Assembly: GCA_014529385.2 (NCBI GenBank)
Contig: CM043947.1
Coordinates: forward strand, 104,683,811 to 104,747,810
Direction: 5' to 3'
DNA length: 64,000 nt
Origin: Adiantum capillus-veneris
Taxonomy: Eukaryota; Streptophyta; Polypodiopsida; Polypodiales; Pteridaceae
The notes under the pieces were generated by a model, which did no database searches, was not told the DNA's origin, and saw only the letters and a program-made list of their open reading frames with translations. Positions 23,701-33,989 of this stretch are shown one piece after another. Positions within the stretch are counted from its first letter, which is position 1, and each line of letters opens with the position of its first letter. The position numbers and the translations under genes are program-made.

Positions 23701-24379
23701 CACATCCATGTCATGCCCACATGTTGCCGGAGTCACTGCGTTGCTCAAAGCAGCAAAGCCCAAATGGAGCCCAGCAGCTATCAGATCTGCCCTTATGACA
23801 TCAGCCCGAACAATTGACAACACTGGAAAGACCATCACAGACAAATCAACCGAAAACGCAACAGACCCCACAGCCTTTGGTGCTGGTCATATCCATCCAA
23901 ATGCTGCCCTCAACCCCGGCTTGATCTACGATATAACTCCAGAAGACTATGTCGACTTTCTTTGCAGTCTTGGCTATACGGAGAGCATGCTGAGCGTCTT
24001 TGTTAGCTCCTACGATTGCAGCAACTCTTCTATCAGCAAACCTGGAGACCTCAACTACCCTTCGTTTAGTGCAGTGTTCAATCAAAGTATGAATAGCACA
24101 TACACATCCACATTCACAAGGACTGTTACAAATGTAGGCTTTCCAAACTCCACATACACGGTGTCTGTCGTAAATCCACAATATGTCAATGTCTCAGTTG
24201 AACCCTCAACCCTGGCTTTCGAGCATGCATACCAAAAGCTTTCTTATACACTCACATTAAGTGCTGAACCGCTTTTGTTCATACCAGAGAATCCAGAGGC
24301 TTTGTCTTTTGGGTCTCTTGTCTGGTCTGATGGATATCATAAAGTACAGAGTCCAATCTCCTGCATGTGGCAAGGATGA
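18637..24379 (+). CDS. Subtilisin-like serine protease (plant subtilase, S8 family), two exons
   Basis: Coding exons are 18637-19037 and 22423-24379. The intron is AG|GTGACA ... TGCAG|GG, phase 2, 3385 bp, and the product is 785 aa, a normal length for plant subtilases. Residues 1-22 form a signal peptide. About 27-130 is the I9 propeptide (ETYIVHAP to FLGL), carrying an odd Ser run at 62-72. The peptidase domain has all four key residues: Asp153 (GVLDTGIWPE), His227 (GHGTHTSS), Asn329 (SAGNSGP) and Ser562 (GTSMSCPH). A PA insert lies at about 381-486 and the C-terminal Fn3-like domain at about 675-782. Start choice: the ATG at 18637 opens directly onto the signal peptide, while upstream in-frame codons translate the G tract. 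The enzyme is expected to be secreted to the cell wall and self-processed; its substrate cannot be read from sequence. Confidence 0.95.
19918..19973. repeat. (GA)n microsatellite in intron
   Basis: Pure GA dinucleotides. A CT tract of about 38 bp lies at 19642-19679. Confidence 0.95.
20710..20779. repeat. (CT)n microsatellite in intron
   Basis: CT dinucleotides with a single G interruption near 20741. Confidence 0.95.
21209..21366. repeat. Inverted repeat, left arm (in subtilase intron)
   Basis: This ~155-bp segment starts CTACTAACATAATATGG, includes GGGGGAGCTCTTTACAC and TTTGCACGCGATAAAGAGGG, and ends CCGGCCGTACTAG. It recurs in inverted orientation at 24831-24977 with high identity and small indels. 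Confidence 0.85.
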
Positions 24380-24486
24380 TGAGCTTTTGTAGCTAAACTC
24401 AATCTTTCAAAAGCCAAGCAAATGACAAAATGTAATGTCCAAACCAGAATATTATACACAATTTGAGCCTTGGGCAAGGCCTTCCT

Positions 24487-24492
24487 AATAAA
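24487..24492 (+). terminator. Candidate polyadenylation signal of the subtilase gene
   Basis: AATAAA occurs 108 bp after the stop codon, a usual distance for a plant near-upstream element. Confidence 0.45.
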
Positions 24493-24830
24493 AATGATTT
24501 GCTCTTTTTCTCAACAAATCTCATATTTCTGACAAACTTGTCATAGAATCTTTGCATCAAGTTTGTGCATGTGCTCTACATCTTCCAGCAGGCATATCCG
24601 TAGAGAGGAGTGCACAGCGTTCTCTTTGGATTACACAAGCAGAGATTTCATGCAGAGAGCTATAAACGGCTCTCAGCTTTCGATCACACAAGCACAGGTA
24701 AAAGAGAACATACCCTTGTTTTGTACTCATTACACCTCATCGCCACCCTGCTATTCATCAGAATACAGCCCTTAAAACGTACTTGGAAACCCCTCCACAC
24801 TACATCATAGTAGTACACACTATATGATAC

Positions 24831-24977
24831 TAGTACGGCCGGCTGCCTTCGACGGCTTCTCTCTTTCCCTCTTTATCGCGTGCAAAGGGGCTTGTTTTTG
24901 TTTTGGATTTTAGCCTTCAGGTCGCAGATTGCCATAGGTGTAAAGAGCTCCCCCTTCCACCATATTATGTTAGTAGA
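24831..24977. repeat. Inverted repeat, right arm (3' of subtilase)
   Basis: Reverse complement of 21209-21366. Landmarks are CTAGTACGGCCGG, CCCTCTTTATCGCGTGCAAA, GTAAAGAGCTCCCCCTTCC and CATATTATGTTAGTAG. Exon 2 of the protease lies wholly between the two arms. Confidence 0.85.
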
Positions 24978-25171
24978 TTAGAGCCATGGCCCGTCCATTC
25001 ACATTTGTAAATTCGGGAAAGTTTTAGTTATTGGATATTAGATTCATGTCTTTTCAAAATCGACCACCCATACATCAAAAACAATGTGTTGGTCTATTAG
25101 CACGTAGCAACGGGCAATGATGAAGCACATAAATTTGCAACAATATTAGCTACGAAGGACGGATACAACAT

Positions 25172-25173
<2 letters not shown>

Positions 25174-25202
<29 letters not shown>
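25174..25202. repeat. (GA)n microsatellite
   Basis: A short pure GA tract. A CT tract with one G lies at 25792-25829. Confidence 0.9.
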
Positions 25203-25206
<4 letters not shown>

Positions 25207-25796
25207 ACTTTGAAAAGAAGAAAATGCCAAAGGAAAAATAAAGAAGAAGAAAAACACCTCTTTATATGGACACAAAATGTCTTTGACTTTCCACCTTCAT
25301 ATGTAGACTTTTCATCTTCATGTCTTTTGACTTTCCACTTTCCTATGTCATTTCATTTTCTAAACTCACCTTTCACTTATGCACTTAATATGTTTTGAAA
25401 GAATTATTTTTTTTCTGAGATTGAGGAGACCTAATCGCTCCTACTTTATTTATTCATTTATCTCAAAGATTCCGTGTGATTCCCTTACTTACACCTCAAG
25501 GTAATCTCCTACGCTTACCTCATAAAAGGAAGAGGGTAGAGAACTCGAACCCATGCCGATGGAAGTAGAATCAACTTTTGGTGTCCCACCTAACCACTGG
25601 ATCAGTCGTCCTCAGATGCTCCCGATGCACCTCCATTGATTAAAAAAAAACATTTCGTTGCTCTCCTGCGAGTCTCTACGCCCACCCTTCCACTTCGCCT
25701 GCCGCCACCCTCACCCCTTGTCCTCTATCGGGCACCTTGCCATGTACTGCAATAGATGATGTCGTGCACAAGAAGCTCCTGAAGCACTTCTCTCTC

Positions 25797-25828
<32 letters not shown>

Positions 25829-25967
25829 CACGCTGCAATCGGAATCTCCTCCTAAGAGACTGCATGAGGAGGAGGAGAATCATTGTTGATTCTCCTCTTC
25901 TTTTCTTTTTCAAAAATTGTATCACCTACTCGGCCAGTTCGTGCTCCGCGTCTTGTAGAAAGCCGCA

Positions 25968-26148
25968 TGCGTTCATTGAAATGCATGAGATTTCAGCGTA
26001 AGTATATTTGTAAATCTTGGGAAAAAATTGTAAATTCAGTCCATGTGCTCTTACCCCTATGCTCGCATGTGTTCATTGAAATATAGGAGATTTTAGTGTG
26101 TGATATTGTAAATGCAAGCGGATTTGTAAATTTGGGAAAAAAATGTAA
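25968..26148. repeat. Diverged tandem duplication, about 95-bp unit
   Basis: CGTTCATTGAAATGCATGAG through GTAAATTCAGTCC (about 25971-26042) is repeated with substitutions from about 26068 to 26148 (GTTCATTGAAATATAGGAG through GTAAATTCAGTCC). A C26 run follows at 26187-26212. Confidence 0.7.
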
Positions 26149-26337
26149 ATTCAGTCCTCCTCGCGCCGCCAAATTCCATGACTCATGATTGACCCCCCCC
26201 CCCCCCCCCCCGGCAATTTGTCCCTCCACCATTGATTCCATTTGAAGTGGCCTGTGTGATATAGTATTGAGATACCCAGGTTTACTAACTCAGAAGAGAT
26301 GGCCTCCATTATAGCACTTTCAAACTAACATGCATTA

Positions 26338-26694
26338 GGGTAAAGGAGCCAGTTTAGAGACACTCAAGAAAAAAAGTGTAATTTTGGGTGGGATTTTGCA
26401 AATTTGGTCAGATTTGAATTTTGAAATTTGCATGAGATTCCTCATGCAAAGGCGGATTAGGTAATACCAAGTTTGATATTTTTTTGATTTAATTTGGGTA
26501 GTCAATTTGAGAAAGTTTAAATTTTGAGGTCTTTTAGGGGTTAGAAACACCCAAGGCCCAGTAATGGTACAGTTTTCAACAAATCACAAGTTGACACATA
26601 AGCAAGATTCCTAGCATATTCCAAATTTTTGTCTCTAAATTGGGGCGTGCATGACTTTTAAAAGGCACATGTGTTACAACTGGCTCCTTTACCC
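26338..26694. mobile_element. MITE with TA target duplication (Tc1/mariner-like)
   Basis: The ends are perfect 16-bp inverted repeats: GGGTAAAGGAGCCAGT at the left and its complement ACTGGCTCCTTTACCC at the right. Both ends are flanked by TA, the target of Tc1/mariner elements. The 357-bp interior is AT-rich and non-coding, so this is a non-autonomous element. TTA-type (Harbinger) duplication fits less well, because the right flank reads TAC. Confidence 0.75.
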
Positions 26695-26699
26695 TACAA

Positions 26700-27470
26700 T
26701 TATGAAAGTGAGAGAGAACCTTCAAAATTATCCACCATAAAAGCACTTTGCATGCCTCATATCCATAAATAAATAAAATTATAGTTGTACATGCATTCCT
26801 GCTCGCATGATACAATGAGCATCCGTGAGCGCTATCACGGTCACATGGTCACACTTGAACCCATGACCCAGATCGTGGAGGACAGTTGCTCAAAAACGAA
26901 GCTAGCTCCTTTGGACACCTCTTATCCAAATTTTAAAATACTTCAATATCCCCATTGTCGTTCCTATCCAAGTGTATTGTTTACCCAAGTATACTTTTTT
27001 GTGTACTGGAAAAATCGATGGCTCTCATTTGTGTATGTGGTTCATATTTATGTACCACCCTTCATCCCATCTCCATTGTCCGTGTTAGATATAGCTAAGG
27101 GGTGGCCATCACTCCATCTTTCAAGTTATGCTCTGCCTTCATGTGGCAGCCTCTTATGGTGACAATAGGCAAAGTTGTGGAAGGCTAGCGGCCTACATGA
27201 GAGTGTGCCTATTTGAGCCCTACAGCCAGCATGAGGGTAGGTTCACGCAAGGTAGTACTTGAAAATATATCTTTCGAGTCATGCGCTCAAAACTTTGGCT
27301 AAGATTTGACCATGTGGTCAAATCTTATGCTCCTTTTGAAGGTGAGAATTGAGAAATTTCCTAATTTACAAATATGGTGTTCTTCCTTGACCTGTACATA
27401 TGAGCGAGATAATTAGACATCAATTACTCTTGCTCTTTTATGGACTTCTCTATTAAGAGAGCATGATGCT
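26700..27470. other. No recognisable gene
   Basis: Only short ORFs. The plus-strand 125-codon ORF at 26785 has no motif and no support. Confidence 0.4.
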
Positions 27471-27479
27471 TTCATATTT

Positions 27480-28490
27480 CTTGGTCCTCACTCTATCCAC
27501 AACTTTATTTCTGTTGAGCTATCTACTAAGCTATGAATTCATGACTTTGAGGTGGGAAATGTGATAAAAGGAGATAGAGCTTTCAAAGGGCAAGAGGCCT
27601 TAGCCATTCCATTGATTGGGAAGCTAAGGCTCCATGTGCAAAGCTATGTCAACAAAGAAGATTTCTTCATCTCTCTATTCAAGCATGAAGATGTTATCTC
27701 GATAGCACTTTAAAGTTTCCTAAAAGAAATGTCTTTTTTTCCTATAGAGGCAAGGATATTACACTTGATGTAAGTAGTACTTGCAGTACTATACCACTTG
27801 TACATATTCAAGCTTAAGACAAAGTAATGAAAAGTTCTCTTTCTTGTTATATGGTATTTATCAACGAGTCTAAGAAAGATGCATGTGTTTCTAAATGAAG
27901 TCAAAAATGAAAGTAAAGAGGAGTTAGAATTCTCTAGTTTCCTAAATGAGTTTCAAGATGTGTTTACGAATGACGTTCTTGATGAGCTACCTCCCAAAAG
28001 GGAACAAGATGATCATTCCATAAAACTTCTAGCAGTAGTTCACCTTCTAATATGCCTTCTTATTGAGTCTTACTCATCAATAGAAGGAGATAATGAGGCA
28101 AGTGAATGAGCTTATGGAAAATGGGATGGTCAGGCCTAGTCCATCTCCATTTTGTTCACCAATTCTATTAGTACAAAAGAAAGATGGTACTTATAAAATG
28201 TGTGTGGACTATTGGGTGCTTAATCATATAACCACAAAGAATAGATTTCCTATTCCCAAGATAGAAGATCTATTTGATAAATTACAAGAATTTACTTACT
28301 TTAGCAGAATTGATCTCAAAAGTGGTTATCATTAGATAAAGATTGTGCCAAAAGTTATTCATAAAATGGCTTCTCATATAATCTTTAGCCTATACGAGTT
28401 CTTGGTACTCCCTTTTGGGCTTACCAATGAATCAATTAACTTTAATTGAATGATGGAGAGGCTCTTTTACACTAGTTTGGTAAGGCCATA
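27480..28490 (+). mobile_element. Ty3/gypsy fragment: protease to reverse transcriptase (decayed)
   Basis: The plus-strand translation contains a degenerate protease segment (SIHNFIS, later DFFISLFKHEDV), then ELPPKRE before the reverse transcriptase. Reverse transcriptase blocks follow: VRPSPSPFCSPILLVQKKDG, FPIPKIEDLFDKL, YFSRIDLKSGYH and VLPFGLTNE. This fits the order in chromovirus-type gypsy pol proteins. Several stops and frame changes are present, and it ends before the catalytic YxDD block. No LTRs are seen nearby. Confidence 0.8.
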
Positions 28491-28539
28491 ATTCTAGCTC
28501 ATTATATGATTCTTTGTACGTCTCTTATGTGAAAGAGAA

Positions 28540-28735
28540 CTCTATCTATGTAGCGGAGTTGCCTTCTACTGAGTTGTAGCATAGCCGGCTTGGTCATATG
28601 AATCAAAAGGAAATGAATTATCTACAACATCTTGGCCTATCTTAAACTATTTTGATTTTAGTTTGTGTGAGCATTGCATATATGGAAAACAGACTAGGCT
28701 TACCACTTTGCCTTTGGATCAAAAGTAATGATGTA
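28540..28735 (+). mobile_element. Ty1/copia fragment (GAG-pre-integrase)
   Basis: Translation gives AELPSTEL*HSRLGHMNQK and, in another phase, [16 protein letters not shown]. This is the zinc-binding H...C-x2-C GAG-pre-integrase segment of copia elements. It follows the gypsy reverse transcriptase fragment within about 50 bp and is cut off by a CT microsatellite at 28801. Confidence 0.7.
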
Positions 28736-28800
28736 GATGGAGCAGAGATAGGGGAGAACGAGCCATGGAGGAGGGGGGAAGGTTGTATGAAGCATGCAGC

Positions 28801-29000
<200 letters not shown>

Positions 29001-29003
<3 letters not shown>

Positions 29004-29730
29004 TCCACCATGAGAGCGTGCATGGAAGAGCCAGCCAAGGGCAAAGCCGCATGAGTCACCTCTTATATGGGGGGTTTCATGGAGGGCTCATGAACGCGAC
29101 ACAGCATACAAACTGTCCCTGCAAAGCCGAAACTGGACTACAGGAACGGCTGGTTGCACAGAACGGTGGCGAGGTCGACCTACGAGAAAATCTCCATGAC
29201 CCGGCTCGTTGGGAGCGCAATGAATTAAGGAGGAAATTTCGTTGAAGATGCTTGGAGCAGCACAGCCGGATGGAGATCTCCCTTCGTCAACCGGCGCAGT
29301 CATCCATCGCTGCTACAGCAGAAAAAGAAAACGAAGTTTTTTAAAAACTTTTTTTCTTCTTTTTTTCCCTACCCAACTAAGGGCTTTGGCCCATGGTGCA
29401 TAGTAGCCTCCGTTTGGGCCGTGAGAACTTGCATGCCACATGCAACTGGTATGCACGGCATGCAGCTAGCAAGGTCTCCCTTCGGAGTTCACAGGCAGCA
29501 ACCAAGGACCCACAAGCGAGATCAACTTCGAGTTGCCATGCGAAATTTTTTTATCACTCCTGGATCGATCACCTTCGATCATCCCAAGTTCAACACATGA
29601 CTGGTGAAGCACGGTTTTGAATACACCATACTTCCAACTGAGCTTAGAAGTTTTTCTACAAGAACGTAAACAAGGTACCCTCTTTCAATTTTGTTTCTAT
29701 CAAGTTGATTACCCTCATAGTTTCTGCAGG
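29001..29730. other. No recognisable gene
   Basis: ORFs here are short and without motifs. A possible splice donor occurs at GAAC|GTAAAC (about 29665) upstream of the pseudo-exon listed next. Confidence 0.3.
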
Positions 29731-30049
29731 GTGCCAAAGTACCTCGCAGTACTGGTCAATCAGGTTGTAACTGGTATTGCAATGAGCAAGGCTCCGTACA
29801 AGGGTGCTCATGAGCACGGCTTGTGACAATTATCATATACATTACAGATTTGTTGCATATATCATTGAGAAGTATCCAAATCAAGCATAGCTTGAGTACA
29901 AATAACCTCTCTAGCATCTCGAGGAGATTGTCATGACCTATGGCTAGACTTTGCTAGACAACTTCTACGAAAGAAAGATCCAAACAGGAAAGTTCACGGA
30001 CCGTTGATGGTCTTATCTAGTCAAGGACAACCGTAATCAAGCTAAGCAG
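29731..30049 (+). pseudogene. Possible decayed exon
   Basis: Between an acceptor-like TTTCTGCAG and a donor-like CAG|GTAAAC, one frame reads as protein-like sequence (for example EEIVMTYG, LLDNFYERKIQTGKFTD, WSYLVKDNRNQAK). It is interrupted by seven stop codons, each one C-to-T change away from Gln or Arg. A frame of this length would hold about five stops by chance, so the evidence is the residue pattern only. No family is recognised. Confidence 0.25.
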
Positions 30050-30051
30050 GT

Positions 30052-33000
30052 AAACATTCATACCTTGCAAGTATATTTTTGCTTCGCAATATGATGTACA
30101 AGTAGACAAGGTCCATTTTTTTTGTGCATGATCGACAAGGTCGAATCTCTTTGCTATGACAATCTGTCGTCAATAGCATTTGTTGGCAATGAGGCCAGAC
30201 AAAGTTCTATGAAGCAAGGCTTCAATTTATACATCTTGCATTGAAGCTGGCCATGTTTGGCATCTACTATGAGCATCCAAAATTGGGAAGGAATAGGAAA
30301 TGTGTTTTGCAGGTTATTTCATTATGTACCAGACGGGTGTATAGGATATACGAGGGCGTCTGTGCAGATATGGCTATAAGACATTTTGGAATGAGTTTTT
30401 CCTTCCAAATTTCATGACAACTGGTTGCATCAACAACGACCAGCTTAGCCAGGTTTAAGTTTTTCTTGTTTTTCCCTATTTACACTTTACTTGGCAACTA
30501 CTGTCATTGTGCAAAGCAAAGTGCTTTGGCAATTTTAGAAGAAGCACGGCTTTGGGGTACTGACAAAAGAGGGAATATCAGCTCACAAAATCCCTACCAG
30601 TCTAAACTGTGCAAGGCACTTAAGGTTTTGGTTCTCACGTTTGAGGCCATCACTCTCCACAAAGGCTTACAATTCCGCATGCAAGGCATGCTAGTGAGGT
30701 GGATTTAATTCTATCGTTTCATGCATTACGCTTCCGCTATCACACTCGCAACTCTGTCAAGGACAGAGTTAGACTAAGGATGGATTGTTCACTATGCTTG
30801 TTGGTTGCTATCAACACACACCAACACTAACAGGAACCTAAATCAAGGACTTATTGTACGGGCAAAGTGTCAATGCTAAGTCGTCCTAAAGTCACGACCC
30901 CATACATGGTAAGTGGGGCAAGCTGTGGCTTGTTTTTTCTCTTTCCTCTCTTGATGACAGCATTATACAGGCAGACTGTTGCATGCTTATAGGATAATCA
31001 GCCAGTCAAGCATAAGATGTCTAAGACCACACATTCTAGGCACACACACAATAGAAATTTAAGGAAATTTCCTTAGCCTAACATGCTCTTCTTTTCGTTC
31101 TCTATCTCTCTCTCTAAGAAAAAAAAAAGAAACTCTTCTAAGAAGCTTTTGATACATGTTTTGCTCGTGAGTCAGCTTGAGCCAAGGTGCTCTAACTCAC
31201 AGCTAGCACGTGGCTAAGATGCTACTCAAATTAGTCTTCATCGGTTCGTCGATTGAACAGTATTTTGCATAAGGGCTATGCTCCAAACAGGCTAAGAGCC
31301 ATTGTCAGGCCAAGGGTAAGACCCAACTATTGGCATTCTTTGGGTGATTGTTTTCAAGATCTACCCAAGGAAGTACACATTGACGTTAATGGACAAGCAA
31401 GAGTCTTGTCATTACGTATGTTTAGTGTGTCATTTTGCACTACATGTTTTCATTGCAACGCTCGATTTGAGTTTTTGATAACCTTAAACTCCCATCAGCT
31501 GCTCTCTACCATGGAGTATAGATGCAACAATAGGTTGAGACAGCATGGCTCTCCATAAGAGCTAGGCATTTCACATGTGTGGATCTCCGGCTCCCTCTAT
31601 AGCACTACGAATTGTCTATGGACATACTATTTTGGGGTAAGACCCGGTGGGTGATTGCTACATCACCCATAGGGATTAAGGATCACAGTTTGTTCTCCAT
31701 TGAGGATCACAGTTGATCTCTCCTAGTTATACTTTCAAGGAAAGAATTCCGCAATCTACCACACGGTAGCGAACGAACACACTTTTCACGTTGATTCCAA
31801 TCATTCTGTACACGATTGACTATGTTGGTTACCGTTATCTGCTAGTTGAGCAGCTTCTACATACCAAGGGGTTTCACTACGTAGATTCTAATCCAAGGGC
31901 TTGGATTGCAAAGGCAACACCCCGGGTTCCCAGTGCAATGCTGTTTGTTTTTTCAGGTAGGGGACGTACTCCTCTCCATTTGAATACGGGTAAGTGAACA
32001 TTACGTTCAATCTCCAGGTACGTATCTATTGATTTGGTGTTATTCCATTTTTAGTATGCTTTGCTTGGTTTTTCAAGACATATAAGTACGCTTGAATGTT
32101 ACAGAGCCATGCCAAGGGAATGTCAGCACAAAGTATTTTGGGCCAAGTGTCCAATCTATCTTTCTGCCTTATGCTGTTAAGAACCTACTTGTAGGGTTCA
32201 ATTTGGCACATGTTGTCACATGGGATACAACATGGTCTAGGAACTCAAGGAGTTTGGTTTAGCCAGTGTGGAGCAATGAATGAGGGTCCCTCTCACTCTT
32301 GTCTTCGCAGAGTGTTTAGAGTTACCTCCACACACAAGTACATCTTGTACTTGAAGGATGTTCTTTTTTTAGACATCCTTAGTTGAGACATATTCCACAT
32401 GTGGCGAATATGAGTCTCTGGGACTGACACTGGCGCCCCCTATTTCAAATATGTGTCACGACAAAGTCCCTACGTGCTGGTCAAATCTGTTTTCTCGACC
32501 ATTTTTTTTTAGCACGACGTATCAGGAGCAATTTCAGTGGCCAGAAATTGTCGGATACTTAGAATGACTTGTTCAGCTACAAGTATTGCTAAAAAACCTT
32601 TTAGATAGTTATTTATACATATAGCAAGGCTATAAGTTGTTAATGAAAAAGTTTCATTGTCTGTACCAAGAAGTGATCAATGTTTCACCTTCTATTGTGA
32701 TTCAGAAATTTCAGCAAGGCTTGCAAGAGATTGCAACTGAAAGTATTTACTTTATTTTCAAAACTATTTACATTCCTTTTTAATGTGTGCTAGGCGCATC
32801 ACATTTGCCATAAGTATTGGCAAGGATCACCATGGATATACAGGTTCGGATCTGTTTTTTGCTAGATGCATGCACACTAGGTGTTATGGGCCCTAGTGTT
32901 TAGCAAAGGCTGATTTGGAACGGCATGCATATTCCTCAAGTTGTTGCTTATGAAGCATTTTGCACTCTATGTGCACTATCTCTATGAAATTCCTTTTGGG

Positions 33001-33160
33001 TCTACTAATCACCAAAAGAGGTCATGGCTCGGTTTGGGTCTTTGTGGATTTTTCAAGTTAACCACGATGGTTATTCCGGACATTGCTGATTCCTCAACAA
33101 TGTTATACGCTATTGTGATTCCCCGTTTACTAGTCGTCTGGGAAGACTGTCTGTAAATCG
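30052..33160. other. Degenerate sequence without recognisable genes
   Basis: ORFs at 30466, 31253, 31791 and 32941 are short and show no known motif. Many TAG/TAA codons and repeated CAG|GTTT-like junctions suggest decayed transposon or gene sequence. A TGTCAGGCCAAGGGTAAG segment at 31303 resembles the LTR-like start at 33852. Confidence 0.35.
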
Positions 33161-33164
33161 TGGG

Positions 33165-33282
33165 GGAAACACACCTCAGTACTATTAGTTATCCAAGGGG
33201 ATAAGCAGATTACAAAGTGTGAGGGAACACACCTCAGTACTATCAGTTATCCAAGGGGATATACAGATTATAAAGTGTAATC
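33165..33282. repeat. 58-bp tandem duplication
   Basis: CACACCTCAGTACTAT begins at 33170 and again at 33228. The units continue through TTATCCAAGGGGATA and CAGATTA with few changes. Confidence 0.85.
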
Positions 33283-33839
33283 TAGTGTTGAAGGATATGC
33301 AAAGTGCGTACGTTAGCACCAAGCGATTCAATCAGTAAGCATTTATTGCTCTACTTAGAGTTTTCTTACTATAAGTTAAAGCATGTTTGCGACTAGGTGT
33401 AGTCTCTTCATGTATAACTCAGGTTCTCAACCTTGCACACTCGTTAGGGTGGGGTTGTTTACTGATGATGAAAATTGGGAACAAGTCAAGGACTTAAACT
33501 TGGCTGATGAGTTATGTCAGCAAGTTACTTTCATGGAAAGTGACAAGAGGTACACTTTTTGGTACAAATCTTTGTTGTGATAAACTCGTTTACCATGCTC
33601 ATGAGCGTTCTAAATGGAGTCTACACACCATGTTTGGATAGGAACGGTACCATTAGATGGTTACAAATGGACAACAATGTAGAAAATCAAGATGTTACTC
33701 TTGGTTTCATTGAACCTCCTACTGACCCGGTTCGGCTCAAATGAACCGTTGGATCCATGAGGGATGTTACGGTAGAAGACATTAGTGTTCTTATGAAGAT
33801 ACCATCGCTTGTGTTTTCGCGGACGAAAACGCTTCTCCA

Positions 33840-33870
33840 AGGGGGGAGTAATGTCAGGACAAGGGTAGGA
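33840..33870 (+). promoter_or_regulatory. Candidate polypurine tract and LTR start
   Basis: CCAAGGGGGGAGTAA is followed by TGTCAGGACAAGGGTAGG, the usual layout of a polypurine tract abutting a 3' LTR. A near copy of the LTR-like start lies at 31303. No second LTR end was found. Confidence 0.35.
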
Positions 33871-33989
33871 CCAGTCACGGCCAAGGGCCACTATGGACAT
33901 GCAGTCAAGGGGGTCCCTATATTTAGCAGGCCAAGGGCCTATATAGGGTATGGCTGGGTGGAGATTATCATGTTCAGTCCCCATGTCCT

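Noticed and set aside
22375-24181. Minus-strand ORFs of up to 174 codons opposite subtilase exon 2
   Set aside because: They are antisense shadows of a GC-rich coding exon and resemble no known protein.
25540-25620. tRNA-like words such as CTCGAACCCATGCC (also near 16487)
   Set aside because: No cloverleaf, A box or acceptor stem could be drawn around them.
29731-30049. Stops removed by U-to-C RNA editing as in fern organelles
   Set aside because: The borders look like nuclear GT-AG splice sites and nothing organellar is seen nearby; decay is the simpler explanation.
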